The notes beneath the pieces are model-generated. The model searched no databases and was not told the DNA's origin. It saw only the letters and a program-made list of their open reading frames with translations. Below are positions 11,094-21,831 of a stretch of 64,000 nucleotides of DNA, piece by piece. The stretch's first letter is position 1; each line of letters opens with the position of its first letter. A program made the position numbers and the translations under genes. This stretch comes from Odiellus spinosus (lineage: Eukaryota; Arthropoda; Arachnida; Opiliones; Phalangiidae): NCBI GenBank assembly GCA_963920705.1, contig OY987233.1, forward strand, positions 2,160,001 to 2,224,000, written 5' to 3'.

Positions 11094-11102
11094 GCTAGGC
11101 TT

Positions 11103-11559
11103 AATTGAGTTTTTTTAATGAACGCGAGTTTTTACGTAATGTTTTCAATATAAGGAAAAACCTGTTTAAAAATATAATCTATGCATTCCGTGGTGCAAAA
11201 TGCAAATGCACTAGATTAGGGGTAGTCGGAGATAGATTCCCCTTATCCAAGTTGGCGAAATTTATGAAAGTGGATTTACAATATATATATATATCAAAAT
11301 ATATTTGGATAGGAAAAGGGCGAATTAACATGTGACCCCCCTCCAAATAATTTTTATGAAATCTGTCATACAGGTTACGCCTATTTCACGCATATATTTC
11401 TCCCAATTACCATTTCGCTTAATCCAGTTTACCCAATTCCCATTTCACCATTTCCAATTCTCCGTGTTACATTTTTCCCAAAAAAAGACGAAAATATAAT
11501 ATATGAATAGACTTTAATATTCCAAATTATTTCAACTTACTAATGACAACAAGTTTGGA
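11103..11559. other. No gene; degenerate CCCATTTC motif block at about 11385-11480
   Basis: The segment 11385-11480 repeats ATTTC(A/G)C, CCCAATT and CCATTTC in varied order. This resembles the middle arms of the palindrome at 40550-40700. Nothing else is recognised. Confidence 0.4.
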
Positions 11560-11906
11560 AAATCATAGATTCTTTTGAGGATAGCTTTCTGTTGCACGAG
11601 GACCTTCACGCAAATGCCCTCTGGTGTAACCTTAACGGTCTCCCAGTCAATCCGGCCAAGTCTATGCACGTGACCTTCACCAAGCGAGTGTGTCAAGAGG
11701 TCTGTGCTTCCTATGTCATTGACTATTCGGCCATTCCTCTTGAGACCTCTCTGAAGGATTTTTGTGTTATATTTGAGAGGCACTTGGGCGGTTTCGTTAA
11801 ACATTTGCCGAAAGTTGAGATCAGTTGCTCACTTCCGATTGCTATACAGGCTCTAACTGGCTGGATTGCATGGAGGAGTTGTTACGTTAATCTAAGGAAA
11901 AACTGA
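11560..11906 (+). pseudogene. Non-LTR retrotransposon RT thumb fragment
   Basis: The 104-codon frame 11592-11906 reads DLHANALWCNLNGLPVNPAK, then HVTFTKR and KDFCVIFERHLGG. This matches the region after the RT palm in Jockey/CR1-type elements, where WC..N.L.lN..Kc..m.f and a kDLGV.fd..l.F..H motif are typical. No palm, endonuclease or 3' tail is attached and the similarity stops at the ORF end, so it is a short fragment. Assignment rests on the motif pattern only. Confidence 0.6.
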
Positions 11907-12054
11907 AAGGATCCAACGAAAATTTGTTGAATACGGCCACACATATTTTATGCGCCTAGCCCCGTATTACTATTTTACATTTCTTAAAATAATAAATTTA
12001 CCCAACTTTGGATCGAATTTGTAAACTAAATGACGTATTATTTGTATTTAAGCT

Positions 12055-12303
12055 TGTTAGGTCTATACATAATAGGCCACGTTATCTATTTCGACGTGCG
12101 AGTTTTTTATAGTTTTTAGTATACTCTCAGACGACTATATAAACATAGGATTATAACCATGTAACCTCATTCGTGTATCTACAGAGTTATGATGTACATA
12201 AGATTGTAATAAACGTTGATTTTACCACGACCACCTGACTCCCTATTCATCGAGCTTGACCACGACCACCTGACTCCCTATTCATCGAGCTTGACCCCAA
12301 ACA
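12055..12303 (+). repeat. 5' LTR of gypsy element 2
   Basis: 249 bp, TGTTAGG...AAACA. Its 3' part holds two copies of a 35-bp unit (CCACGACCACCTGACTCCC...). Confidence 0.92.
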
Positions 12304-12305
12304 AA

Positions 12306-12323
12306 TGGCGACGGTATAACGGG
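12306..12323 (+). other. tRNA primer-binding site of gypsy element 2
   Basis: TGGCGACGGTATAACGGG begins two bases after the 5' LTR. The first nine bases equal those of the site in gypsy element 1. Confidence 0.65.
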
Positions 12324-12469
12324 ATTCGAATTTCACGAAAGGCACCAGACGAGAAGTAATCAACGCAAGCGCACACAACAATCAACCCGACAACGCAGTC
12401 AACCCGACGATGCAATCAACGCAACCAAGTAACGAATCAACACCTCGCATAGAAATATCGCAAAGCAAA

Positions 12470-13340
12470 CCAATGGCGTTATGAACAATTGGACAATTCC
12501 CCGCATTCGATGCCAGCTGTGAGCAGTGGACAGTATATTCCGAACGCCTCGACCTATTTTTTTATAGCGCACGGCATAGAAGAAGTTCCCGACTCTGACG
12601 ATGCAGCAAACCAAGCCATCGCGGAACAGAAGCGAGCAATCAACATATACATTGCTGCGAACACTCATTGCACCAGCCAGACCTGAAGACAAAACATACG
12701 ACGAGATCACGGATGTCTTAACTAAACACTTTGAGCTCTGCCCAGCGAAATAGTGGATCGTTGCAAATTTTATAAACGTGACCGGACGTTGGGAGAGTCC
12801 ATAGCGTCATACGTTACCGCCTTGCGTAAAAAGGCCGAATTTTTCAATTTCGGAACGACATTAGATAGCATGCTGCGTGACAGAATCGTATGCTTTGTCA
12901 ACAACGCCAAAATACAACAACTACTGGCTGTGAGGGAATTGGATCTGCAGAAGGCCATCAGCATGGCTCAAGTACTAGAAACAGCGGAACGAGACTCCAA
13001 GGAAATTGAAGGGCAAAATCAAGAGGACACAACAGTCAACAAAATATACCAGCAAAAGCGCACGCCATATCACGGAACACACAAGGCCCGCCCATCAACA
13101 CTGCCAGAAATAACTACAACGGCAAACCAGACACAGCTCGGAAACCATGTATCCGTTGCAGATCCACGAGTCATCCAGAATGGGAATGTCCGTACGCCAC
13201 GTACAGCTGCAGACATTGTGCAGTCAAAGGACATCTCGAAAAAGCGTGCCGTAAAAAGGGAAACAGCCAACGTAGGAATCCATGGTCCACAAACGACAGC
13301 AGTCAAAGCAAGGCGGACACTAATTACGTACAGGACAGCA
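12470..13340 (+). pseudogene. gag: gypsy element 2 gag remnant
   Basis: Gag similarity is spread over several frames. QFPAFDASCEQWTVYSERLD is near 12500, PARPEDKTYDEITDVLTKHF near 12680-12735, ESIASYVTALRKKAEFFNFG with GTTLDSMLRDRIVCFVN in the frame from 12753, and a CCHC region (CRHCAVKGHLEKAC) near 13215-13255 in yet another frame. It resembles the gag of element 1 in gene order and motif. Multiple frameshifts and a TAG near 12750 make it non-coding. Confidence 0.85.
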
Positions 13341-13378
13341 GCGACACAGACGAAAGTAACCAATACCACGTAAACGCA

Positions 13379-13894
13379 GTGGCCGGTCCGAGTAGTCTTC
13401 CAGAGTACGATATTTTCGCTATCGAAGAACCACGGAAAACAAACAAACCGACGTCATCCATCAATAGCGTAGCAAACACCACGGACATTAAACCGCCGGA
13501 GCAACGGAACAGACCTCCACCTGCGATCAAGGTCAACTGCATTGTAAACTCAACACCACTAACCTTCCAAGTAGATACCGGATCTGGATATACCATCATT
13601 TCAGAAGCCCAACTAGCCGGACTGCGTCACATCGGATCAATGGAAACCGGTCCAAACTGCTTGCTGGCATATACGGGGTACCCGTTGGACATCAAAGGCG
13701 AAATCAAGATCGAAGCGACATACAAATATATTACCCTCACTTTGCCGCTAGTAATAGTCGGGGGACAAGCGGAAAAATATCATGGGACGAGATTGGATTT
13801 TCTCACAATTCAATATCTTACCTCACATTCACGACCACGTTCACAACGTAGAATCGCCAACAAGCGCACTCACCACAATGTGGAACAAGTATAA
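13379..13894 (+). pseudogene. gypsy element 2 protease
   Basis: An open frame with VNCIVNSTPLTFQVDTGSGY near residues 51-70. DTGSG is the intact retropepsin loop, unlike DNGSG in element 1. It ends GTRLDFL and overlaps the start of the RT frame. Confidence 0.85.
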
Positions 13895-14627
13895 GTCACT
13901 ATTCTCTCCAGGCATGGGTTGCCTCAAGGACGAAAAGGTCAAGCCTCATATCCGGGAAGACAAGCCTACTCCGAAATTCTTCAAGGCCAGATCCGTGCCT
14001 TACCATCTGAAGGACAAGGTCGAAACTGAAATGCACAGACTCGAAACTGAAGGCATTATTAGCCCTGTACCGCATGCAGAATCCTCAACAACAGTAGTCC
14101 CGATCATGAAGAAAGACGGTACCAACATAACTCGACTGGATCTATTTCACCATAAGATGATCCCAACCACACCCGAAGCGACACATGATACATCAGAACA
14201 AATAGGACGCACAGTACATGCCAGAAATTTCGGGAAGGGAGAGCAATGGATGTTGGGCCATATCGTAAAACGCCAAGGAAAAATGATGTACGAGATTCGG
14301 ACAAAATCGGGCCTTCTCATACGGCGTCACATAAACCAAATCCATTTCGGGGAAGATGATCACCCGTTATCAACTCCCAAATACGGCACCGCAACCAAAG
14401 AATCAAGCGAACACCATCTATCACAGCCACAGGTCATCATGCCACCACCAACGCACAAACGATCGGAACACACCACACGGCGAGCCACTACTCAACCTAA
14501 TCGATCGACTCGCGACACGGACATGAGCGAGAACCAAGCTATCGCCGACGAGTCAAATCACGCGAATCAGAATGACGGGCCATCACGTCAGCCAGAACAA
14601 CCCATGCACGGACAAAGTGCAACCTAA
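13782..14627 (+). pseudogene. pol: gypsy element 2: RT N-terminus fused to integrase C-terminus
   Basis: A 281-codon open frame. The first part is the RT entry region (KPTPKFFKARSVPYHLKDKV, GIISPVPHAESSTTVVPIMK). At about codon 120 it jumps to sequence matching the integrase tail of element 1 (ARNFGKGEQWMLGHIVKRQG, MMYEIRTKSG, RRHINQIHFG). All catalytic parts between are deleted while the frame stays open. The tail is rich in His, Gln, Thr and Pro. The junction lies near 14125-14140. The open frame may be chance or may reflect selection after the deletion; one copy cannot say. Confidence 0.85.
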
Positions 14628-14721
14628 CGCAAGCAAGGACCTCGCACCCGAACCGAGAAGATCCACGCGCTCGAAGAAACCCATAGACTGCTTAGGTTTA
14701 TAAAGTGCACGGAGGAAGTGA

Positions 14722-15039
14722 TGTTAGGTCTATACATAATAGGCAACATTATCTATTTCGACGTGCGAGTTTTTTATAGTTTTTAGTATACTCTCAGACG
14801 ACTATATAAACATAGGATTATAACCATGTAACCTCATTCGTGTATCTACCCAGTTATGATGTACATAAGATTGTAATAAACGTTGATTTTACCACGACCA
14901 CCTGACTCCCTATTCATCGAGCTTGACCACGACCACCTGACTCCCTATTCATCGAGCTTGACCACGACCACCTGACTCCCTATTCATCGAGCTTGACCAC
15001 GACCACCTGACTCCTTATTCATCGAGCTTGACCATAACA
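14722..15039 (+). repeat. 3' LTR of gypsy element 2
   Basis: 318 bp. It matches the 5' LTR but has four copies of the 35-bp unit instead of two, which explains the length difference. Preceded by GGAGGAAGTGA, the likely polypurine tract. Confidence 0.92.
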
Positions 15040-15044
15040 AAGCT

Positions 15045-15358
15045 AATTCATAATATAATATCTTTGTCTAGTTTCCTTTCAAAATTGTTTTTTTATACCA
15101 CATTCACTGAGAAAATCTAAATTATTTTGTGTCTCCTACTTCTTCAGGGTGTACCCCTTAACAGCAGTTCCCAGAAGAGCAGTTCCCAAAACAGCAGCCT
15201 TGATTTACAAAAAGCCGCGACGAAGCTCAAAACTGCTCTTTTAATAAGAGCGGCCGCTGTTTAGAGAATTGGTGGCCGCTCTTTTGGAAATAGCGGAGTT
15301 TTTCTAGGGTTGTGAGCTTTTCTCTAATATACAATGTTCGGCTCCGATACAAACTTGG
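15045..15358. repeat. Degenerate AGCAGTTCCC / inverted motif block
   Basis: Between 15163 and 15300 the motif AGCAGTTCCCA(A/G)AA recurs on the left and AACTGCTCTTTT(A/G)ATAAGAGCGG-like sequence on the right, partly inverted. It looks like a small member of the short-motif foldback class. Nothing coding. Confidence 0.45.
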
Positions 15359-15359
15359 G

Positions 15360-16003
15360 AATGGAGCTCTTACCTAGCCCAATACAAGGTTATCGTCCTT
15401 CATCCAATCATGGGATATATGTATGTCCTAACGCAACCTAACATGACCCAATACGAAGTATTCGTCCTTCATCTAACCTTGGGAATGCACGTCTAGCCTA
15501 ACTTAACCCAGCCAATCCATTACAAAGAATTCATGCTTCATCCAACCATAGGAATGGATGTTGATCCGAACCTATTCTAACACGAAGTATTTGTCCTTCA
15601 TCAAACCTTGGGACTAAATGTCCATCCTAATTTAACGTAACCCAGCCAAACCAATACGAAATATTCTTCCTTCATCCAAGCTTGGGAATGGACGTCTAAC
15701 CTAACCAAACCAAGCCGAACTATTACAAATAGTCGTCCTTCATCCCACCATGGGATTTAATGTGTATCCTAACCTTACCTAACCCAACGTAACCCAATTC
15801 GAAGTATTTGTCTTTTATCAAACCTTGGGAATAAATGTACATCCTAATCTAACGTAACCCAGCCAAACAAATACGAAATATTCTTCCTTCATCCAAGCTT
15901 GGGAATTGACGTCTTACCTAACCTTACCAAGCCGAACTATTACAAATAATCGTCCTTCATCCCACCATGGGAATTATTGTGTATCCTAACCTAACCTTAT
16001 AGC
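15360..16003. repeat. Tandem array with a 217-bp higher-order unit
   Basis: Basic units of about 59-79 bp share TCGTCCTTCATC, (C/T)CTTGGGAA and CCTAACCTAACC. From about 15592 a three-unit block (subunits of about 73, 69 and 76 bp) is repeated at 217-218 bp: matched landmarks at 15592/15810, 15665/15882 and 15734/15951. Two higher-order copies are present. Confidence 0.85.
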
Positions 16004-16554
16004 CCAGGTTTTGACCTAGAACAAATTAGAAACAAGCTAATTCCAACGGCTATGTAATGTACTTATAATGCTTATTAAAAGGAAAAAAGTTCCTAGACTT
16101 CCGGAGGGTGGAAGACCCCCAAATATGGCCGCCATTTTTAAAATTAGCGATTTTTACATTTTACGCTTAAACCGTAACCCGCAGAAGTAAACTGCCATTA
16201 TAGAAAAGAACGAGGCTTTGACATTCAGTCTAATAATAAATCGGAATGCGCAAAATAACATATTGGTTTACGTGGTTTTTTGCCTTTTTAAAACGGACTC
16301 GTTTCTTATAACGAACGACTTTCCAATTTAAGTAAAGGAAAAAGAACGTACTCATAATCTTTCAAATATTTAAAGAAATTGAGATATTCGTGTTACAAAT
16401 TTTTATAAGGTTCACTATCCCTTTAAATACTGAACCTTCATCTCTTACGTACTAATGTACATTAGTGTTACATTTCGTTCACTGTCCTGTGCCCCTTTGA
16501 ACCCATTTTCGTCGCTTTAGAACCTCGGGCCCTAACAGTTCGCTTGCTAAATGG
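16004..16554. other. No gene recognised
   Basis: Mixed AT-rich sequence. A frame on the - strand (16479-16796) is only the shadow of the relic that follows. Confidence 0.45.
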
Positions 16555-16589
16555 TTGACAGCAATACCACATTGTTCAAACGTAAGCAA

Positions 16590-17579
16590 TGCATTAGAGA
16601 ATTTTACTGGCGTCGCGGCATTCACAACCGAGCAGCATGTAGACTTAAGAGGTTCCCGTCGTATTAAGGACCAAAAGGATCCGGATATGTTTCTAGACTG
16701 GCTTGAAGACAATTCTCCATTTAGTGAAGAACTTGGACAAAATCTGGTATCGCTTTCGAGTGGACGAGTTGCTGAAACCGATATAAATTGCGACAAATCG
16801 AATAAGGTTGGCGCTGGATTGATGCAAAATTCGATAGGGAAAAATTAAAGGCTGTTAAGTTTCGTAGATTGGGTCGAGTTAAAACCCTTTACAAGATGTT
16901 CCAAAAGATCGTCATAGTGTCAACATCACTTAAATGCGAGAGAAAACTCGATAGTTGTAGATTGTAGTGGCTGATGACACGGAGGTTATTCTTGTATACC
17001 ACACATCAGAGCACATTTTTATGATGAGACCATCGAAAACGTTACACCTGACAAAGTCACGGATATTCATCAGCTACGTTGCAAGCTTGGCGGACTAGCT
17101 GAAATACTACCGTTTATTCACGCATTTTCCGGTTGCGATGCCACTTTGAGCATCTATAAAAAAGGAATATTAGCAGCTCTTAACTTCTTCAAAGGTAACG
17201 CGGATCTAGTCGAACGATGTTCAGCATTCAACGAAAAGAACGCGATAAAAGAAACACTGCAAAAAACAGGCGAGGACTTCTGACATTTTACGGTGCTAGA
17301 ACTAAAATCAAGACCTTAAATCACCACAGATGTTTGTAACACAACAAACAGGTAGTGAAAAGCAGTTTCGAATTGGCGTCACTACCACCGACGACATCAG
17401 CCGTAAGGGTATACCTGCAAATTCCAGAGTGGTTGGGAAATACTTTGAGCTCCGAAGAATGGGAACTAGATAAATATAATAAACTAGTACCAATTTTTTC
17501 AGAGAAAGCCCCCGCACCTGATAGTTTTTTGAAACTTAATTGGTTGAACGACGATCGAGTTGATGTTCTTGTTGTTTGA
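16590..17579 (+). pseudogene. Relic of a multicopy PIN/XPG-like invertebrate gene
   Basis: Pieces in several + frames line up, in order, with a family often multicopy in invertebrate genomes. They are FTTEQHVDLRGSRRIKDQKD with LVSLSSGRVAETDINCDKS (16590-16800); KFRRLGRVKTLYKMFQKIVI (about 16858-16920); VVADDTEVILVYHTSEH (16964-17014); LPFIHAFSGCDATLSIYKKG (17107-17166); and LASLPPTTSAVRVYLQIPEW with SEKAPAPDSFLKLNWLNDD (17370-17560). The DDTE and HAFSGCD stretches suggest a nuclease-like acidic core with a helix-hairpin, as in flap-endonuclease folds; that reading is inference. The cysteine-rich C-terminus of the family is missing and frame breaks plus a stop at 17281-17283 inactivate it. Confidence 0.65.
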
Positions 17580-17599
17580 ACGAAGTTCGAGTTGATATT

Positions 17600-18040
17600 T
17601 TAAAGCTACGATAATGTCATAGATATAGAAACAGTTTTTGGTACATGTCTAATAAGTATTACATAGTCTATCATGTAGGATAATATAGAAACTATTTCTG
17701 AGAGATGTTTTAAACCCTGATTATCATCAAGAACTACTTCAAGATCATAGAAATTAATGCCATAGATGTTGAAACAATTTTTGGTATAAGTCTCTTAAGT
17801 ATTACATCTGGAATGTATTTAGGATAATATAGAAACTATTTCTGAGAGATGTTATAGAGCCCGATAATAATCAAAAACTACTACAAGATCACAGAAGTTG
17901 CGATAATGTCGTAGATATAGAAACATTTTTTTGGTACATGTCTAATAAGTATTACATCTGTCATATAAAAACTCTGAGTGAGGTTTTAGAACCCGATTAT
18001 AATCAAGAACTACGTCGAGATCACAGAAGTTTGTTTTAAT
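17600..18040. repeat. Tandem repeat of about 145 bp, three copies
   Basis: Copies start near 17618, 17762 and 17911, each with TAGATATAGAAAC, TTTTTGGTACATGTC, TAAGTATTACATC, then AACTACTTCAAGATCA. Spacing is 142-149 bp. Confidence 0.8.
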
Positions 18041-18330
18041 TGATTGAACGATGTTAAATTTCATGTTGAATTGTTTGAAAAACGTTCGAATTCTGGTTTT
18101 AATGATTGAACTACGTTCGAAGTGATGTTTTAGTCAACTGAACGACGATCGAATTCGTTTTAAATGATGGAACGACGTTTGATTCATGTTTTAAGTTACT
18201 GAACAACGTTCGAGTTGATGTTCTAATCGTCTGAACGACGTTCAAGTTGATGATCTCATCGTCTAAACGACGTTTGAATTCATGTTTTAAATGATTGAAC
18301 GACGTTCGAGTTGAGGTTTTAATTGATTTA
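18040..18330. repeat. Tandem repeat of about 40 bp built on GAACGACGTTCGA
   Basis: About seven units of TGAACGACGTTCGAGTTGAT plus GTTTTAAATGAT-like spacers. Two units also precede the 145-bp array at about 17545-17600, so the 145-bp array is inserted in, or bounded by, this one. Confidence 0.8.
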
Positions 18331-18589
18331 ATCTAAAATTCCTCGTTTCTAAAATCTGGAAAATTCTTGGCAAATTCTAAATTCCAATAATTCACAATTG
18401 TTTGCTAATAAATAATGATATTTACTATTACGCTATGGAATTTTCCTTATTTCACGTGAGGGCTGCATTATTTACTCTTACAAGTTTTATCAAAAGTACA
18501 GCTTGTGACATTTGTAGTTAAGAATAGACATGTTGGAATGATATGCTTATCTTAGTTTCAGACCGGGAGAAATGCTTACCTTATTAAAA

Positions 18590-18992
18590 CATCTTCGCGC
18601 TTTAAAATTTAAACTTTCAATCACGTGATACTGATAACACATATGGACAAAGAGATAAGAACTGGGAATAAAGATAAGTATGAAAGAATGTTATTCACCC
18701 ACGTCTGAGATTGTAAAAATATCCCCGCCCTTCCTTCTATTAACCGTTAGTAGGTGGATGGTCGAGTTACCGTGGAAGAGGTGACTTTTAAAGTATAACG
18801 TTGGTTGGGGCATCATACCCTCAAGCTACAGGCTCCGGGCTCGATTCCCGATTGAAAAAAAAATTATTAGAATTTTAAAATCAAAAGTTGACTTTTTCAA
18901 ATCCGAGTGACGTAGAAATTTGGTTCCACTTAAAATCCCGCAACCACTTTGGCACCACATTGGTTTCCTGGCACCACTTTACGCAGAAATGG
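18590..18992 (+). mobile_element. Monomer of the tRNA-headed palindromic element
   Basis: About 400 bp matching one arm of the palindrome at 32111-33240: GTCACGTGATACTGATA-like start, CCTTCCTTCTATTAA, GTTAGTAGGTGGATGG, a tRNA-like core (18793-18855, B-box GGCTCGATTCC), then repeats of TGGCACCAC(A/T)TT and GCAGAAATGGTAT at the end. Only one orientation is present here. The A-box is damaged. Confidence 0.75.
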
Positions 18993-19004
18993 TATTATCT
19001 ATCT

Positions 19005-20095
19005 ACTGTCCTTAGATCTCAATGCCGGTATTCTAGACTCGTCCTTAGCAAAAATTATCCTGACTGAGAACAAAATAGTCCTTATGATAAGGTGAGGGTT
19101 AGACCTAACCATAGAGAAGTAAGGATTGAAAATCATCCTTATTTTTTAAACATTTTAAAGATGGCCGCCATCGTAGAGTTGGAAATTTTACGTTTAGCCG
19201 CTCAAGCCGACGAGAGGAATTAGACGAGATTTAAGGCGTCAAAGGGTCGTAATGGATCGATAACCATCTTTTGAATTAAATAATTATCAATTAAAGCGGT
19301 TATTTAGGGTTATAATGGGAGAGCTTAGCCGATCGCCTATCATGCTCTAGCTATTCTCGTAGACACTAACTAAACTGAAGAAGATTTTACGAAATAGAAA
19401 GCTTTCTCGCCACAGTTAGTTTTTCTCAATAAAAACTTAACTTCTACTCCATGCGTTTCTTCCTTTCATAAAAAAATGTAAAACATTAAAGTGGGTTTAT
19501 TAATATATTTGTACTAATTTTGCGTGGTAATTTAGTTTTTGATAGCCCTAAGAATTAGGTTTTGTTTCTTTCGCTTTTCCAGCTAGTTCAATACTAAGAA
19601 CACTTACGCTCCGTAGTATATCATGAACTTGTTTGGTAAAATTACCCGCATAAAGAGTCCACTTACCAAATGCGGATCATTTCTAAAAATCTAGTATTTT
19701 TTTCCATTTTTCTGTTGGAAACGTTTCCTAATCTTTGGCCATAATTACAGTTAAAATCTCTATAAACTGAAATTTCAAAAACAGATAAAAACCGGTGTCA
19801 GTAACCCCCAACGGCTAACCCTGAGCCTCGGTACTCCTCGCTCTAGAGGCGAATTTTATCCACAAAGTTCCATTGGGTAAGATGCCCGGAAATACGTCAC
19901 TAGCGAGAATTTGAAATTTTGTTCCTATACTTGAATGTAAGGATTTTTTGTACGGATAGGTGGTGTAGAATACCGATATTATTGAAAAAAATCAATCTGT
20001 CTTTAGACAATCCTTAGTTGGGAAATACGGATTTATCCTTATTGTTGAAATCCTTATATTTAAGGACAGTTGTAGAATCGGACCCCTGGTGTATC
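19005..20095. mobile_element. Possible degenerate AAGGAT-motif foldback element
   Basis: The left block (19005-19170) repeats GTCCTTAG, ATCCTTA and CCTTATG; the right block (19915-20095) carries the inverse, ending AAGGACAGTTGTAGAATCGG. The similarity is weak and motif-based. The PLE tail copy at 19397-19470 sits inside. Nothing coding is seen here. Confidence 0.35.
19397..19470 (+). repeat. PLE 3' terminal tail, copy 2
   Basis: Nearly identical to 2595-2672 (GAAAGCTTTCTCGCCACAG to CCTTTCATA) with a 3-4 bp deletion and no coding part attached. It was probably left by a severely 5'-truncated insertion. Confidence 0.7.
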
Positions 20096-20099
20096 TTCG

Positions 20100-20470
20100 G
20101 ACTGCCATCATTGCGATACCGTATGGTTTCATTTACCACGTCTCGTCTATAAAAGTAACATTGGCTTTCATAACAATATTTCTTACAGTTTTAAGAAATT
20201 GCCGACAGCAAGCCACGATGTTGGTTCTTTCCATAAGACGCGTGCGATTATATTCGTAACCAAGTTGAAGTCGTAGAGATTCCAGTAACTTATCTCTTTG
20301 TCTATGTAGAATTGTTGTATTCTACGTTTGATGACTTCAAGCTGAAAGCTATCTAGCTCAGTAACTGGTGATGGTCGGCTACTAGCCTTTCCGGGACTCT
20401 GAGCCACCTCAGCATACGATTTTCCTATATCCTCAGCTTCTTTCTCTTCTTACTGAATCCTTTTACTCGT
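20100..20470 (-). pseudogene. DDE transposase relic (DETW type)
   Basis: The - strand frame 20407-20183 encodes LDSFQLEVIKRRIQQFYIDK. This resembles the N-terminal helix-turn-helix region of arthropod DDE_3/Tc1-like transposases, which typically read LD.FD...IRR.I..FY..K. About 60 bp further on, VMKANVTFIDETW (DETW codons at 20137-20148) matches the YLDETW catalytic block of the same group. The segment between them is missing and a stop follows DETW, so this is a fragment. Lineage assignment is by motif only. Confidence 0.55.
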
Positions 20471-21530
20471 TTTCAAACTTACACCAGTTGCTTCTGCTCA
20501 ACACGTATCTCGTTGCGCTCTCTTTTAAAGTAACTGGCCACATTAGAAATATTTATTCAACCCTGGTGACAATAGATGAGCCTCTATTAAATTTCGCCTT
20601 GTTTAAGTTACACTGTGCAATTGCTTCCGCTGAACTAGAAAATGAAACAAAAACCACGGGTAATTGAATATTTTATCTAAAACCAATATTTAACTACAAC
20701 GAGAATCGTATGTTATATCCTTTTGAGCAGAAACAACAGGTATAAGTTTAACCTCGGTAAGAAGCATAAAAACGGAAGTGAGATAAGTTGGAAATATAGG
20801 ACAATAATACGCCGAGGTTTCCAAGAGTCCCGGAAAGTCTAGAGCCTAAGATTAGAATAATAAATTAATTCAACAAAAGTTTATTACCTCTACATCTTGA
20901 TTACGCTTTTTTTTTTCAACTATACAGTTGGTATTTAAAAATATTAAACAAAATCTAAATTACATAAATATAATAACTTTATCCAATGATTTCAGTTAAT
21001 TTTTTAATTTAAATTTAACCAAGCCAAAAATTTAACCAAGCCAAAAATAATTTAATAATTATTATATTCTTAAATTTCAGCATCATGTTAAGCCTAATTT
21101 TGAGACCTGTTACAATTTACCCTAATTGTCTCTTTTTTATTTAGGGTGGAGATCGTTGGCGACAAGAATTTAAGACACGAACTCTACCTCTTGAGAGATG
21201 GGGTAGGTTGCCCTCAAAACAAATGGCACGTCAAGGAAGCATAGACATAATAACTTTGTTTTTGTCTAAATTGATTCGTATAAAAGCTTTATGTTCCTAG
21301 CATATAGATATTAAGTCCACCGTTGCGGCAATGAATGAGCCGTCATTTCCAATTTCGTCACCAGCATTTTCGAGTCCGTATACAATATTATCCTGCATTC
21401 TGGGCAACGAGGTCAAAAACAACGTCCAATTTACCATAAACGGATTTTCAGATAACGTATGTATACCGCGTCTATCTCTTCAAAAAAAAATGGAACGGCT
21501 TTAACATTTGGTTAAGAGCAATTATACAAA
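20471..21530. other. No gene recognised
   Basis: AT-rich sequence, low complexity in places (poly-T near 20910). I see no motif or repeat worth naming. Confidence 0.45.
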
Positions 21531-21534
21531 AAAT

Positions 21535-21665
21535 TGATTCCGAATCAATTCACGATTTACAATTGAGTCGCGTGATTCCGAATCAATTGTTATGATTCTC
21601 GTGATTCCGAATCTATTCGCGTGATTCCGAATCTATTCGCGTGATTCCGAATTGATTCCATTTAG
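21535..21665. repeat. GATTCCGAATC tandem motif
   Basis: Seven occurrences of GATTCCGAATC or close variants, the last several in a 19-20 bp unit (CGTGATTCCGAATCTATT). The core GATTC-C-GAATC is itself palindromic. Confidence 0.8.
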
Positions 21666-21831
21666 TTTGTACACCTGATTCCAAGAGTGGTTTGCCCCTC
21701 GGTTTTTCTTTTACTGCTGTTTGAAATTGTAGTATTTGCTAAAACATTTAGGAAACAGAAACAGCAAATTCAATGATTTTATTGCCTTTGTTAATTAATT
21801 TTTCACAGCTTGGTCATTCCATATGGTTTCA

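Larger units (their letters stand above)
12055..15039 (+). mobile_element. Ty3/gypsy element 2, internally deleted
   Basis: Flanked by the target duplication AAGCT (12050-12054 and 15040-15044). 5' LTR 12055-12303, primer site at 12306 (TGGCGACGG), gag and zinc knuckle remnants, protease, the start of RT, then an abrupt junction into the C-terminal end of integrase, a purine tract and the 3' LTR 14722-15039. The RT palm, RNase H and integrase core are gone. The element must have moved, if at all, using enzymes from another copy. The frames that remain are also interrupted. Confidence 0.92.
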
